Assembly (NCBI GenBank): GCA_030141605.1
Contig: JAQGDQ010000345.1
Location: forward strand, 62,001-126,000
DNA length: 64,000 bases
Source: Tubiluchus corallicola
Lineage: Eukaryota; Priapulida; Priapulimorpha; Priapulimorphida; Tubiluchidae
Direction: 5' to 3'
The notes below the pieces were generated by a model. That model worked only from the letters and a program-made list of their open reading frames with translations. It did no database searches and was not told the origin of the DNA. Numbering within the stretch: the first letter of the stretch is position 1; the number at the start of each line of letters is the position of its first letter. Shown here in pieces: positions 1-50,017 of this stretch. The position numbers were made by a program, and so were the translations under genes.

Positions 1-830
1 CATCACACTTGAATCAGGTTAGTAGACGACAAAGAGTAGTTTTAAATGATGTAACCACTTCCTGGAAAAATGTAACCAGTTGGTTTGTCGGGACGTATTG
101 TTTTCTTATTTTTATCAATGACATTGCTGATTGTGTATCCACTGACACACGTATACCACTGTTTGTTGATGATATAAAACTTTATCATCCAATTAGAAAT
201 TCCTCTGATCAAGTGATCTTACAAGCAGATCTGTCTGAAATTAAGCGACGGTGTGACAACTGGTTAATGCTCCTCAAACATAGTATGTCCAGCACAATTC
301 GTTTTCGTCCTAATTCTACAATGCCTTAGTATCTGAGAGATGGTGTTCAGACCAATAGACGCATTGGAATGATAAAATGCTGCTACTTGTCACATAGCGC
401 AAAAGTTATTGTGCCTCTTTATAAACTGTAGTTAGACCAATATTTGAAAATACGTGCGTTGTATGGTCCGCATGGTATATTACTCTTAAAAATGCTTTAG
501 AAAGAACTCAATGGAAGTGTACTAGTCTGGCCTCTGATATTCAACCTGAATCTGTATCTTTTCTTGAACAATGCCATGATACTAAAGATCTTATTAACTG
601 TTGCAAAGTCATTAGTGATCGTTCTATTTTACGTAGCAGCAAATTTTTTTCTAGACCTTTGATTTACGTGGACATAATTCTAAATTTATCTGTACAACAT
701 TCTCGCACTAATGTCGGAGCCCATTTCTTCTCTTCTCGTCTTTTTGGATCTTTGGAATTCACTTAAAAGTGAAGCAGTTGTTTCATCAAATCTGCCTCAA
801 TTTCACAAATTGTGAGGAGAGACAATCAAT
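1..830 (+). pseudogene. LINE-type reverse transcriptase relic (C-terminal half)
   Basis: An open stretch at 9-329 reads like reverse transcriptase around the catalytic box (PLFVDDIKLY in place of the usual YADD context, followed by a DLSEIKRRCDNWL-like segment). After a stop, broken frames to about 780 still give recognisable C-terminal pieces (RIGMIKCC, a V-RPIFEN-like block, FFSSRLFGS, then LKSEAVVSSNLPQF). Stops and frame changes show that it is dead. It is homologous to the relic at 11.75-12.55 kb. It lies upstream of the first visible ISWI exon, probably in an ISWI intron. Clade (CR1/Jockey-like) is a guess from the C-terminal pattern. Confidence 0.75.
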
Positions 831-1211
831 AAAGTTATGGTTAGGACTTCTTGTCTGCGTCTCAATTATGCTTTAAATATTTTGCAATTACATAAAGTGA
901 CAGCGTGTACGAAGCAATTTGTTATTTTGCCAGCATTGGAAAAAGCATCTTTTTATTTTGCTACGATTGCTGGAGACCTAACCATCGAATTTTTGGGAAA
1001 TGTATGGATCCATGGTCGGCATCTAGAATGACTGGAACCTTAGCTTCATCAATTGTTAATAAATGTAATTATGTAAATATTGTCATGTTGATAATTAAGG
1101 TACTCAAATCTGGTTAAGATGTGTTTTTTAATTTCGATTTAATGTCATGTAAATGTGCTACATCTTTAACTTTTTTGGTACAGTATTTTGCATTTATTTT
1201 TTTACTTCCAG

Positions 1212-18710
<17,499 letters not shown>

Positions 18711-19355
18711 TTTTGATCAACTTTGACATTCCTCTAGTGAAAATCTCCAATCTGTGGTTGTATGTGGCATTTTGTCAAAAACACTGTCCACTATTTATTG
18801 TGTCAACTTTATTTATATAAATGGTCACGGGTGGACGAGTTATTGTATCACTTGCTCCTGTGACGCCTACTTAAAGGCTGGGTTTGTATAGGTGGTATAA
18901 CCACGTTTTTAATTTTTAAAAGGCTTCAGCAAGTGTTTTATGTATACATTTGTTACCACTTTTGTTTAGTAAATATTTCTTTTCCCTCAAAAACGGATTC
19001 ATGACAGTAGACTATTGCCAGCAAGGTCATCTTGCTGTAATCTTGTCACAAACAGAAGCTTTATCTGCTTTAACAGAACAGGAATTCATTTGTCTCAGTA
19101 AAATTATTTTTGTTTGTTGCTTTAGTGGCAACAAGATGCTTTAGTGGCTATTCCAGTTATAAATATTGCCCAAGTTTTTGCCTGATTTCAATGGCTTGAA
19201 TAGGCATGCAAGTCAAAATTAAAGAAATTGTCATAAGTTTCCTTTTTTCAAACAGCAGTTTTGTAAGAAGTTTAGAAAAGATGTAACTTGCTAACAAGAA
19301 ACCATGTAACAATATTATGGCCATGTATGTCACCCATTATGTATTTTGTAATAAA
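18711..19355 (+). other. Probable 3' UTR of the ISWI gene
   Basis: This stretch after the ISWI stop codon has no coding pattern. A canonical AATAAA lies at 19350-19355, giving a UTR of about 650 nt. The cleavage site is inferred, not seen. Confidence 0.5.
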
Positions 19356-21210
19356 TTTACGTGAAAATTGTAGAATTGAATTTGTATTCGTTATATGCCC
19401 ATGTTAATTTTATGGCATTTGTGAGAGAGCACAGTAAGCATACCAGCATCTTGATGCTCAGTGCAAGTGTAAAAATTGGTAAGAAAGGTACAAAAAATGT
19501 CAATCTGAAAATCCCACTTAATTTATTGTTTGTAAATCCAAGCATTGCATTCTGACTGCACTCATACAGGTAAACAACTGATATTGCTGACACCTTCTCA
19601 CTTTCTCTTTGTGATGCAGGACATTTTTTCCTTGCATGAAAACAGAAATACAATAACTATTTAGCATTCTGTGTTTTAAAGGGACTTCTTCAGCCAAATT
19701 TTGAATACATGCGTGTATGAACAGTCACCTTTTGTAACTGACAATGCAAGATTAACCAGTGAAAAATGACATTGGCATTGAACATGAGACGTGAAAGATG
19801 GCATAACCTTTATATGCTGGGAAGAAAAATATGTATACATGTACCATATATTCCTTGGCTTATTCCCATCTTTTATTTTATTAGATAGAGGTCTAAATAA
19901 GCATATTCAAAAAATTGCTATGAAAAAGTGCGTAGAAATGTACTTTCTTGAAAATCAGCACATGGCAGCAGTTCGGGAATTGTCAGAATGTGTAATTTAT
20001 TAACCAATTGTCACAAGTTCACGAAGTGCAAAATAAACTTCAGTTATTTGCAAGCAATGAAGGCTATCATAATTGGAAAAACAATTCATCATACGTTTCA
20101 CGTAGCAGTCACGGCATTCAATTAAAATAAAAAGGGTCGAGATTATCACTCAAATTGTAGGAACTTTCACTCACTGCAAAAAGGCCTCAGTTTATGCACA
20201 TCAGAACAGTTTCATTGTCACAAGTGTTTCACTTGCAGCTCTGGACAATATACCAGTTATTGAAACAGTCTATCATTATACATGATCCTATTGTGACTGG
20301 TATAGTTTACCTATCTAAACCTGGATTATTTATTAAGAGATGCAAACTTTTCTCCCAAATGATACACCTCTCACTTTGATTTTATCACAGCATTTTTCAG
20401 ATTCGTAGTCAGTTTCCTTAATGCATTGCACTTGGTGTTTTCCAGAGCCTTTCTGTAGAGAGAGGGTCAAACATAATTTTGAACAGTGTTCTTAAATTCA
20501 TAAAATCATTTTCAAAAAATGACATGCTCTAAAACCCTGATAATAAGATTTTTAGTATTGCAAAACATTTTAATAGCAAGTATGTTTTGCACTAGTCATT
20601 GTTGGTATTATATGTATTTTTGTAAATCATGCTTAATGAAACTTACACTTGTGAACAAATTTCTGTTGAGAAGGGATGCACCGGATCCACTATCTGGGTC
20701 CCACCAGACCCATTGCACTGCATCTATATGTGCCGGATTGGGTTCCAAAACCAGATCTACAAATTAATGTAAATGCCTGTCCAGTTTCAGGGTGGCAGAG
20801 TAATTTTAAGTGAAAAAATTGGAGAAAGTGCAAAGAAGAAAGACAGGTGTGTATATGTCAGTAAACCAAGGTAGTTTTTCTACATCAATGCAGAGCCTGT
20901 AGAAATGAACTTCTACTCATACACATCATCACATCAGTGATCGAGTTTTCAGCATACAACTTGGAAGTACAGCTAGCTAATGCTAAAGTACTTGGCACTT
21001 CATGAAACACGTTCAAAGAACGAACATTTTATATGAGAACCATCATTTTCATAAATTACATAATTAATTGATTGTAGTGAATACATGAATTAACAAATGT
21101 ATGCTACAATCATGTCAGAAATAAAGCAATCATAGTATACATAGGAAAAGACAAATAATATGTGATGTGCACTCAGAATGCAATAATTCACGGTATTGAC
21201 CATCATTTGT
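19356..21210. other. Tail-to-tail interval between ISWI and UBE3A, no gene seen
   Basis: The two genes converge here. I see no coding exon in either strand. Part of it is probably 3' UTR; a minus-strand AATAAA (plus-strand TTTATT at 20329-20334) is one candidate UBE3A poly(A) signal. Near 20672-20760 there is a GC-richer patch containing GGATGCACCGGATCC, which may be a hAT-type element fragment, but no partner repeat was found. Confidence 0.5.
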
Positions 21211-41351
<20,141 letters not shown>

Positions 41352-41625
41352 ACGAAAGACTTGTCATTAAGTAGCTTCTTGTCACTGGGAAACAAGATAT
41401 AGAGCGAACGACGAATTCTCATTATCAGTCATAAAGCGTAGCAAAATATAATACCTCCTCACAGCCATTTTACAGAAGCACTGACAAAAACCGCAAAATG
41501 TTAAACTTCGACTTTGTCGCGTTTCAAGAAAAATAAAATCAATGGTTTCCGACGACCGCGCCTCTGAACTTTGTGGGTTAGTGAAAAACGGAAAATGAGA
41601 TATATTGCACTCGATTGCTTATCAG

Positions 41626-41968
41626 TAGGGGTGATCATTCTCTACCAGAAAGCGAATTCAAATCGAATCGAATTTGCGACTTTCGAATTGAACCGAATTT
41701 CAGTATTTCGAATTGAGTTTGAGAGATTTTCGAACCAGTAGCAAAAACTAAAAAACTAAACTTTCGAACCAAAAGCATACGAGATCATGTATATTACTTG
41801 ATTTGTTCTGCAGCAAACTTTGAACATAAACTGCAGCTGAATTGTGCTAATTGCATGCTGTTTCAAACATTTTAATGACAAAGAACATGAGTGGAATTCG
41901 AACTAAAAAACCGTTCGAATCGAATTCGAAGGTTCGAATTTGACTCGAAAGTTCGATGCTCACCCATA
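41626..41968. mobile_element. hAT-type MITE with perfect 8-bp target duplication, just upstream of UBE3A
   Basis: The left end TAGGGGTGATCAT and the reverse complement of the right end, TATGGGTGAGCAT, are terminal inverted repeats. They are flanked by identical 8-mers CTTATCAG at 41618-41625 and 41969-41976, the target-duplication length of hAT transposons. The interior is rich in TTCGAA/GAATTCGAA motifs and has no transposase. Its near edge is about 270 bp from the UBE3A start codon. Confidence 0.92.
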
Positions 41969-41976
41969 CTTATCAG

Positions 41977-43297
41977 CCTGTTTGGTTTGCTTTTATTTGG
42001 ACAAAAATTAATAGTAAACGAGTCATCCTGACATGACACCAGGTTGTTGAAGACCATCGTTTGTATCCGCTGGAAGATAACACAATAAAGGTTTCCTATA
42101 TTCCATTGTGATCCCTGTTACAGATATACACAATATTACTCTTTAGTATTTTAGAATTTGAAGTATTTTTGTTACAAATATAATGTAATCAATTATGATT
42201 CTTATAATATTGCTATTACCTTATTATTGTTGTTCTTCCAATTAAATTATCTATTTAAGGCCTGCCCTCCCAATGATGCTAGGATGCTACTAACAAACAA
42301 GTTAAATGCACGGTACACAAATTTTGCAGTACTTTAAGATACAAGTGGCAGGCATTAAACAATGACGCAAGGCAAATTTCTTGCAAAATAAAAGTACAGA
42401 CACAGAAATTCGAATTATACAACTTTATTAAAATAGTACAATAAAAAGCAACATAATTTAATTGTCATTGTTGCACCTGGTTGTTGTTACAATATATGTA
42501 TTACTTATTGCTATTATACATCATTATAATTATTATTACACTAACCAAAGCATACTTATTTTAATGAAAATGCACTTCAGCAAAATAATTTAATAAAAAC
42601 TAATACATCACAAGCAAAAACAAGTTAAAAGTATTTTGTGCCTGATGAATTAAACATGGAAGCATCTTTTTCCTAAATGTAACTTTAATGATGGAAAAAG
42701 GCCCACAAAAACAAATTAAATAATGACTATGCAAGCTTGTAGGCAGAACTTATAGCAAGATGATGTATAAATTGCCTACGTATATATATATATATATATA
42801 AATACTTATGTGGATCGCACACTTTTCCATTCCAAGCAGGAATTCTAGGCAAGAAGCCTATGAAATAAAACTCCTGAAAGAGGAAAACAATCTGCAGCAG
42901 TGTGGCAAGTGAAATCATAAAGATACAGTCTTCCTGGCAGATAAAATTCCCACTCACAAAACAGGTTTAGTGTTGCTTAATACTAGGTCAAGATCTTAAC
43001 TTAGATGAAGAGCTGCACCCCATGACCATACAACCTTTACCTTAGCCAGTTTCAGTAAAATTAACAGTTGAGATTCTGTTGCACAAATAGAATCACTATT
43101 ACGCGACATTGCCATTATCAATTTTTTTTGCAAATGTACACAATTTACGCCATTAGTGCAAACACAATTATCTACAGTCTTACTAAAATTCAAGAAGCTT
43201 GAAGAAACTTTATCGAAGTTTAAATTTCGTAATTAAACTCAAAACTAAGTGCATCATAAGAACAATAGTGCCACTACAGTCCTGAGTATGCCTGATG
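41977..43297. other. Interval between UBE3A 5' end and PGAP2 3' end, no gene seen
   Basis: No coding exon is visible. A minus-strand AATAAA (plus TTTATT at 42424-42429) could end the PGAP2 transcript after an UTR of about 870 nt. A TA microsatellite lies at about 42778-42800. Confidence 0.5.
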
Positions 43298-43526
43298 TCA
43301 GGTGACCTTTGGTTCAGCAGAGTTCTCTACCAGTCGGCGTTTCTCGCAGAGGAATGCATGTTCGGGAAGATCATACATAAGTGTACTGTGAAAGCCCACA
43401 TTTGTGACAACAACAGTGTACTCGCTCAGTGCAAATAAAGTGTAAACTGAAAAGAATAAAATCGATTACTTAAATCAATGTCTTTATAATAAAACACCAT
43501 ATTTTTATCACATATTATAACCCCCC

Positions 43527-43576
<50 letters not shown>

Positions 43577-43656
43577 AATAAAGATATCAAACCCAATCCC
43601 AGTTTCGGCATAGAAAAGATCTGCAGTGCGACGAGGGAACAAAATTATATACATAC

Positions 43657-43703
<47 letters not shown>

Positions 43704-46700
43704 CTCACCTCCAGGTTCGCAGTAAGCATTGTGTCGCCAATAGAAATACCCAGATAACAGCAGAGCAATCATGTTTGTCATCACCATCTTTATCTTAATA
43801 TTGTAAGAAAAACGTGCCTGGAATACAAAATAAAGTTTGAAAAGTTTAACCTAGCAAGATATGATCATCTGCTGTTATGATGATACATTCTTTCACAAAT
43901 GGTGATCAAACAAGTCATCCAGTACTCCAGATTACAATGAAGAACCACTTTTTAAATAGATGCCAAGGACTACTTTTAGATTAAAAAATTTAAAGCAGAT
44001 TTTGCTTAACAACAGCAGCATTTATCACACCCTTAGTACTAAATCAGTGAAAGCCATAGTAATGAGATATATGCAAGAGTAGAAGTGAAGTCCAATGACA
44101 CACATCAAGCAGTGAAAAAAACAAAGTTTGAGTAGCTGTTTGGTTAGTCTTGATACTGACTCGCATTAATACCATTCGCAAATTGTCATATCCTTATTTC
44201 CTGAACTTATGTATCTGTGAAGTAAGTCAAGCCACCCTAAATGTAGAACAAAACTGAACAAAGATTAATGTATAAAGATTCTTAAGATTCCTGGCATCCT
44301 GGCATCTACGATTTGAAAACAATATTTGAGTGACCATTGTAAAAGACCAAAAAGGACTAATTTGTCTAAAAAGATTATTTCCGTACAAGAATTTAATACG
44401 AAAAGCTTACAATTACTATGATTAAACCACTAAAAATCAGATGTATGTGTTGAATGTAGCCCTCTATAACAATTCTATAAAATTATGATAACAATGAATT
44501 ACTAGCTTCAAAGTTAAGACTATGTTTCTCCCTTTAAAGTTCATATCCTCATAATTTTCATGCTTTGATAAAGGAATAAGTTATTAATTAGAAAAAAGAT
44601 GGCTAGAGACAGGAATTAAGATCAGCCACCCCTAAAACATTACTTGGAAAGTAGGCCACTTTAGAAAAGACCTCTTTGGGAGTTTAACTATTTTACTCTA
44701 ATAATTCCAAAATATGTACAAAATTTCATAAAAAAAACTAAGGTTCTCACCTGGAAAGATGGAGCTTTCCCGTGAGCCCACTTATAAATGACAAGGCTGA
44801 GCCAAAAATACATTAAAGCTCCCACAGTGAATGTGCAAAAGAACAATTCATGAATGCCTGAAAGAGTACCAATGAATTTTTGAAGCCCATATTAAACATT
44901 ATGAGCTATTATATATATATATAATATTATATAGCGGTTAATATATATATATATATATATTAGCCACTGTGATGCCATTCAATAGTGAATATGCCACAAA
45001 ATAGAAACTACTGTGAATTCATAACACATAAATGAAAACTGCAAAGCATAAACAAGAAATAAACTACAAATTTACTAACCTTTATTTTCTGAGGAAGAAA
45101 TAAACGTAAGTCCTATCAGTGAAACATTATCCACAAGATATGCCATACAGTTTATTACGATGCATGCCTTATAGAGGGCAGGCTGATATTCAACACGGAA
45201 ACAACTGAAATGTAGTAAAAAAAATAAATCATTTACATCATAATTATAAGAAAATGTCAATAGATGGCAATAAGTCAATGCCTTTATGATGGCATATCAA
45301 AATCAGAGGAACTGCAAATCCTAGTGTTGCTTCTTTTGGGCAGCAAATTTTGTTAACGTCAAAACTACATTGATTTACGTTTATATTGTGCTATAAACAC
45401 TTTCTAACAAAAATATCCAAGTAGTACTACAGTGGTAATGAACATAAAACAACTAAACGAGCATTCAGCTGTCTCCTGTTCAACCCTCCCTATCCATCAT
45501 TTTTGTGTTTCTTTGTTGTTCTTGTTCTTGTACTGCCACCTCAACTTTAACCTTTACTTTTTGAACAAGTTGAATTACTTATTCAAATGACAATTTTAAC
45601 TCCAAAGGGAGCAGACAATCATAAGAAGAAGCCAAAGTCTTTCAACACAATTTACTGTCACATGAACTCACGACCACAAAGTGCCACCAGAATATTCGGA
45701 AAACAGTCGCAATGAAACACTTTTGTCTAATGGTAATTTCAAGTAAGAAACGTCCAGTAGTAGAATTTTAGCTAAAAATCAATAAACCATACATCTTCTC
45801 TACTCTGATTGGACAATCTATCTTAAATAGTAACATACAGCTAGCTGGGTATAACACCTAGAATTCAGAAACAGTTAAATTGTTTGTCAGACTCAATCTA
45901 TAAACACTAGTCAGCCATGATATATAGCTATTTCGTAATCACCTGATTAGCAACTATTAATAGGTCTTACTCCCAAGCTTAACTCAATTGCTATTTTGTA
46001 CCTTTAGGTTCTCTTCTCTACTCTAGATTACTGAAACTTATTACCTCCAATACAAAAAAAAACTTTTTATGATAAATCTCTTTGTAAGGATCCTTTACAC
46101 ACACATATATGCATATATGTGTGTGTATAAGTATGTGTACGTATGTGCCGTATATGTATATGTGTGTGTATGTACGTATATATATATGTGCGTATATATA
46201 TGTATATATATATATATCTGCGTGTGTGTGTGTGTATGTGTGTGAACCAAAGTCACATGGGTGCTGGTAATGGGTTTACTATCCTATTCCTAAAAATAAA
46301 AAAAACACGCTCTTTGTGCTTTACTGGATTTGCTATTGGCTAGCTTGAAACCTTGGTCCATTGTGGTAGGTCGCTGAACATCTTCAGTCCAATTGGAAAT
46401 ATGCTTGCTTACCTGCTTGAATATATTTGCTATATTTATGATTAAATTTGCTTTTTTTTAAACTGTCACATTTAAAATTTAATTACAGTTTTTTCTTTTT
46501 TTTGTTTGATGTTCATTCAATAGCTGCATTTATAAATTGATTGCATTGTTTGCTTTTGTGTATATTTGTCACGTTGTGATTACTGATTGCTTTTGTTCAT
46601 TCATTACATTTAAGTCTTACTGCACAAATTTTCTTCCTTTTGTTTTTTTTGTTGTGCATTCATTATTTAACTACATTTTCGTTCATTTGCTGCATTTTAG

Positions 46701-47741
46701 TTCACTCGCTGCACTTATGATTTAACCAGATTGCTTGCTTTTTTGTTGTTGCCTTCATGACTTGTTCATGACTTTTTGTTCTAATTTTTAATTGCATTAC
46801 TTGCTTGCTTTTTTCCATTGGTATAATTATAATATAACTGCTTTGCATTTTGTTTAATTGCTACACTTAAGACAATTATTATTCACTTAACCATGTAGTC
46901 TACCGTGCTTTATAATATTCCTAAGTTATATAGGGGTGGCTGACTCGATGACCTTCTGGTCTTTCGCCACCCCATCTCTACACACTTTATATAATTTGTT
47001 GTATTTGTGCTATGAATATTATATTAGAGATAAATAAACCTTTTGAATTTGAATTGAATTGAACAGTATAGCCAGAGAAACATATAACTATCAACAGTAA
47101 AAAAGCCTACATATTACCTGTAGTAACTATAATACAACGGCGCTACAATTAATCTGGGTGAAGAATGCAGTGCAATACAGATCCTCCATATATATCGCTG
47201 TGGTGTGTAGTCTCCTATAGCTGCACTAATGGATGGTAAGTAATTTGGCACCTGAAATATAGTTAATAGATCCATGAGTCTTAGTATAGCCTGAGAAACA
47301 TACAACTATCAACAGTAAAAAAAGCCTACGTATTACCTGTTGTAACTATAATACAACGGTGCTACAATTAATAATCTCAATCATGAATATGAAAAATCTC
47401 AAATGCTCATAGCATCACAGACATATCAGTAGTCTCATTTCCTTCACAAATCTACAGAAATATAGTTTAGATGTCACAATACAAGGAAAAGTGTATCAGA
47501 AAAGGTAAAGATTCACCAAATACACAATTAAGACAAACAACCTGTTTAACAATTAAAACACATGAAAATAAAGCTACTCCGGTAACTCTGTAACACTTAC
47601 CTTGCAGTGTGTAGCTGTACTGCCTTCAAAATGAAGCCAAACTGACAGTAATATGCAAGAAGCAAAGGCAAACAACGGAAGTGAAAGTACCATCAATGAC
47701 AGCTGTTTCAGTTTTATTTTCAACTTGACATCGGCATCCAT
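43298..47741 (-). CDS. PGAP2: PGAP2 (FRAG1), GPI-anchor lipid remodelling protein, complete, 6 exons
   Basis: A Golgi/ER multi-pass membrane protein needed for fatty-acid remodelling of GPI anchors. Exons in gene order: 47741-47601, 47251-47118, 45204-45080, 44857-44751, 43817-43709, 43446-43298, total 765 nt, coding 254 residues plus TGA. The length equals that of human PGAP2. Recognised blocks: [26 protein letters not shown] then [17 protein letters not shown], a membrane helix ending [34 protein letters not shown], and [12 protein letters not shown]. Several hydrophobic helices are spread along the protein. The start ATG precedes [13 protein letters not shown] and is the only in-frame Met before the first membrane helix. 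It is read divergently from ATG13. Intron 1 contains a partial copy of exon 2. Confidence 0.95.
43526..43698. repeat. Compound microsatellite in PGAP2 intron 5
   Basis: A CT run (about 43528-43573, one TT interruption) and, after about 75 bp, ATAC units (about 43650-43670) passing into an AT run to 43698. The AT run ends only about 11 bp from the donor of exon 43817-43709. Confidence 0.9.
44908..44966. repeat. Paired TA-rich runs, imperfect inverted repeat
   Basis: Two TA dinucleotide runs surround AGCGGTTAA, with flanks GCTATTATATA and TATATTAGCC, in PGAP2 intron 3. Confidence 0.6.
46095..46245. repeat. TG/TA-rich low-complexity tract in PGAP2 intron 2
   Basis: Alternating CACATATATGCATATATGTG, TGTATATGTG and TGTGTGTGTG units. 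Apparent open frames here translate low complexity and are not genes. Confidence 0.85.
46900..47064 (+). repeat. Probable 3' end of a non-LTR retrotransposon in PGAP2 intron 2
   Basis: A short hairpin-prone stretch (GGGGTGGC ... GCCACCCC, about 46933-46974) is followed by TTAGAGATAAATAAACC and a tail of GAATT repeats ending at about 47064. A microsatellite tail after an AATAAA-like signal is typical of LINE or SINE 3' ends. No coding sequence of the element was found with confidence upstream. Confidence 0.5.
47066..47154. repeat. Direct repeat unit 1: end of PGAP2 exon 2 plus flanking intron
   Basis: About 89 bp nearly identical to 47283-47373. It includes the last 37 bp or so of exon 2 (47118-47154), the donor site and about 50 bp of intron 2. 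Confidence 0.85.
47283..47373. repeat. Direct repeat unit 2: partial copy of PGAP2 exon 2 inside intron 1
   Basis: A second copy of 47066-47154 with about six differences. It carries a copy of the exon end and a GT donor context on the minus strand, but no matching acceptor half, so it is an exon relic rather than an exon. Confidence 0.85.
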
Positions 47742-48479
47742 TTTTACAGGTCCAAATCATATGATGTTTTCAATTGTCTAAGAAACATAGAAAAACATCA
47801 CGTTTTTTCAACGCAAAGGTGATAAACTTCAAGTAGGCATACTCAACAAAGCGTGATTTACAAAATAGATGCAGTGTTTGATATATCACGTTAATATAAT
47901 ACACTAAATCATTTAGTGTTGTGCTAGCGTCACAAATAACAGTGCTTAAACAGAACTGTGTATGATATAACACTGAAGGGTTTTTTACACATCATGGCTA
48001 TCCATATCTGAAAAAAAATTGCAAATACTAGAAGAGGGTAGCCGCAAGGTAACTACATGACAACTTGTATCTAAAACTGTTCACAGTAAAAATGGTAGTT
48101 GAAAGTATTCAAATCGCTCTAAGTTCGTACATTTGACAGAACCGCTAGTATTTGTGAAACTCATCCGTTTGTAACACTAATACTATACACAAGCAGGGAA
48201 ATCTTTTTAATTTTTTCTGCTTGACAGCCTTCTACATTTCGTTTTAGCGATGCCTTAAATTCAAAAGATTTCGACGCAGGAGAGTATGTGGCTGTAAGTT
48301 TTGTGAAATTTGTTGTCGACTTATTGTTACACTAAATTATTTAAAGCAGATGCTTAATTTGGTATCTAAAAAAGCAAATCTTTACATTTTAACACCTTCT
48401 CGCTCCAACTGCTTTATCACCATCTGCTGGAATTTCTGTGTTTTAGGGTAATCCTATCATTTGTTCATGTAGGTAGGCT
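47742..48479. promoter_or_regulatory. Probable shared upstream region of PGAP2 and ATG13
   Basis: A divergent interval. A plus-strand donor-like GTGGCT|GTAAGT at about 48288-48299 could end a non-coding first exon of ATG13, because the coding exon of ATG13 is preceded by a strong acceptor at 50011-50017. This is inference; no promoter motif was identified. Confidence 0.35.
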
Positions 48480-49700
48480 AAACAAAATTGACAGTGACTA
48501 AAGTAAAGGTAGTCAAGGATGCAGCAACTAAAAATACAGATCCGTGTCTAGAATTGTCTAAGATAACTGTACAAGTTGAAGAAGAAGACAGTGAAGATGA
48601 AGCAATTTGGATATTAATTGATAATACCAAAATAAATAGGCTTAATAATATATGCTCCTCAAGAAAGTGGAGTAAGCAAAGAAGAAATCTTAAAAATGCA
48701 TAGCAAAATAGAGACACAAATACATTGTGCAGAAAATAATAATCAGAAATGCTTAATCGTGGGTGATTTTAATGCAAAAATAATCGGGAAAAAAATAAAA
48801 GGGAATCAAGAAGTAAGCTGGGCAGGCAAACAATTACTAAAATTGATGGCAGCAGAAAATATGATAACAGCTAATCAACTGAGTAATTGTAAAGGAATAT
48901 GGACTAGAGAGCACAGTGAAAGTAAATCCGTAATAGATTACTTATTAATAAATCAAGAAGATCGAAATGCCATAAAATATACAATTATTGATGAAGAGAA
49001 ACAATGTGAATATACAGACTAATACAAGATAAAGATGGCAAGCAGCCTGCCAGGCATTCTGATCATAATGTGATAGTATCTGAATTTAATTGGGTGGAGG
49101 AATACAAGTGACCAGCTGAAAATGAAGGTAATAAGAGGAAGGTAATGATAATAAATAAAAGAAGACTTGATATATTTAATAATTTGTCTAAAGCTAGTAA
49201 TTTAAATGAAATTTGGAGCAATGAACTTACAATAAATGAACTTTATAGTAAATGGGAAAGTGAAGCAATTGAAATATGTGATAAATGTTTTCTAAGAAAG
49301 AAGAAGAAATGGGTTAATAGGGAAAAATAGTTCGAAGCTTAATGAATGAAAAAAGAAAAATCAGAAAAATTGGAACAACAAAATGAAATGAAAAGCAAAA
49401 TTAATAGATTGAGAATAGAGTTGATTGACGAATTAATTATAACCCAACACCAGGAAGCCAGAAGAGCAAAAATTAACAATACAATTAAAAGGATGATTAA
49501 AGGAAATAAATTAGATCACGGCGCTTTTCGGGAATTTAAAAAAAGGATAGATCCAGTGAAATCAGAGGTAGCTAGTGCTATACTAGATGAAGAAGGAAAA
49601 AGAATTGAAGTTGTTAAAGAAATTAAAGATGAATATGCAAAATACTATTTAGAACTTTTAACCCCAGCACAAGGAAAAAAAACCAAGAGGATTTAAAAGT
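48480..49700 (+). pseudogene. LINE fragment: APE-type endonuclease and linker
   Basis: Plus-strand frames give the second half of an apurinic-type endonuclease of a non-LTR retrotransposon: IYAPQESGVSKEEILK, KCLIVGDFNAKI, SKSVIDYLLIN (48630-49020), then in another frame ARHSDHNVIVSEFNW (about 49049-49090). Lys/Glu-rich linker frames follow to 49700 (for example EIKDEYAKYYLELL). Polymerase sequence is absent, and at least two frame breaks are present. It sits between PGAP2 and ATG13, probably inside an ATG13 5'-UTR intron. Its 3' truncation is unusual, since LINEs usually lose the 5' end. Confidence 0.8.
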
Positions 49701-50017
49701 AGAGGAAATGATACATAAATACAGCGAGTGATGTCTTAGAAGTCACTTCAGAATGGTCTTCAACTACCATTAAAATGCTCTTTTCTGCATTAACATTTGA
49801 AGTTCTAAGTCTTTGAGCATCACAACCTGTAAGGTGAATTTCTTACCAGTATAATTTTTTGTTTTTTTTCAGCAGTATTTTATAGTTTGTATCAATTTCT
49901 CTGCACAACTTATCACAGCTGTTCTAGCTATGCCTCTGAATATACATACATTGTATGATTTATATACTATGTGATAGTTAACATCTAACTAAATTTTTAT
50001 TTTTTTTGTTTTTCCAG

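Noticed and set aside
837-1117. Two overlapping short open frames after the first LINE relic
   Set aside because: No similarity, no splice context and AT-driven composition; not called as genes.
20672-20760. hAT-like GGATGCACCGGATCC patch
   Set aside because: No partner terminal repeat or target duplication could be found.
43508-43787. Open frames with Arg-Glu and Tyr-Ile repeats
   Set aside because: They are translations of the CT and AT microsatellites in PGAP2 intron 5.
46143-46343. Open frame rich in Cys, Val and Tyr
   Set aside because: It is a translation of TG/TA low-complexity DNA.
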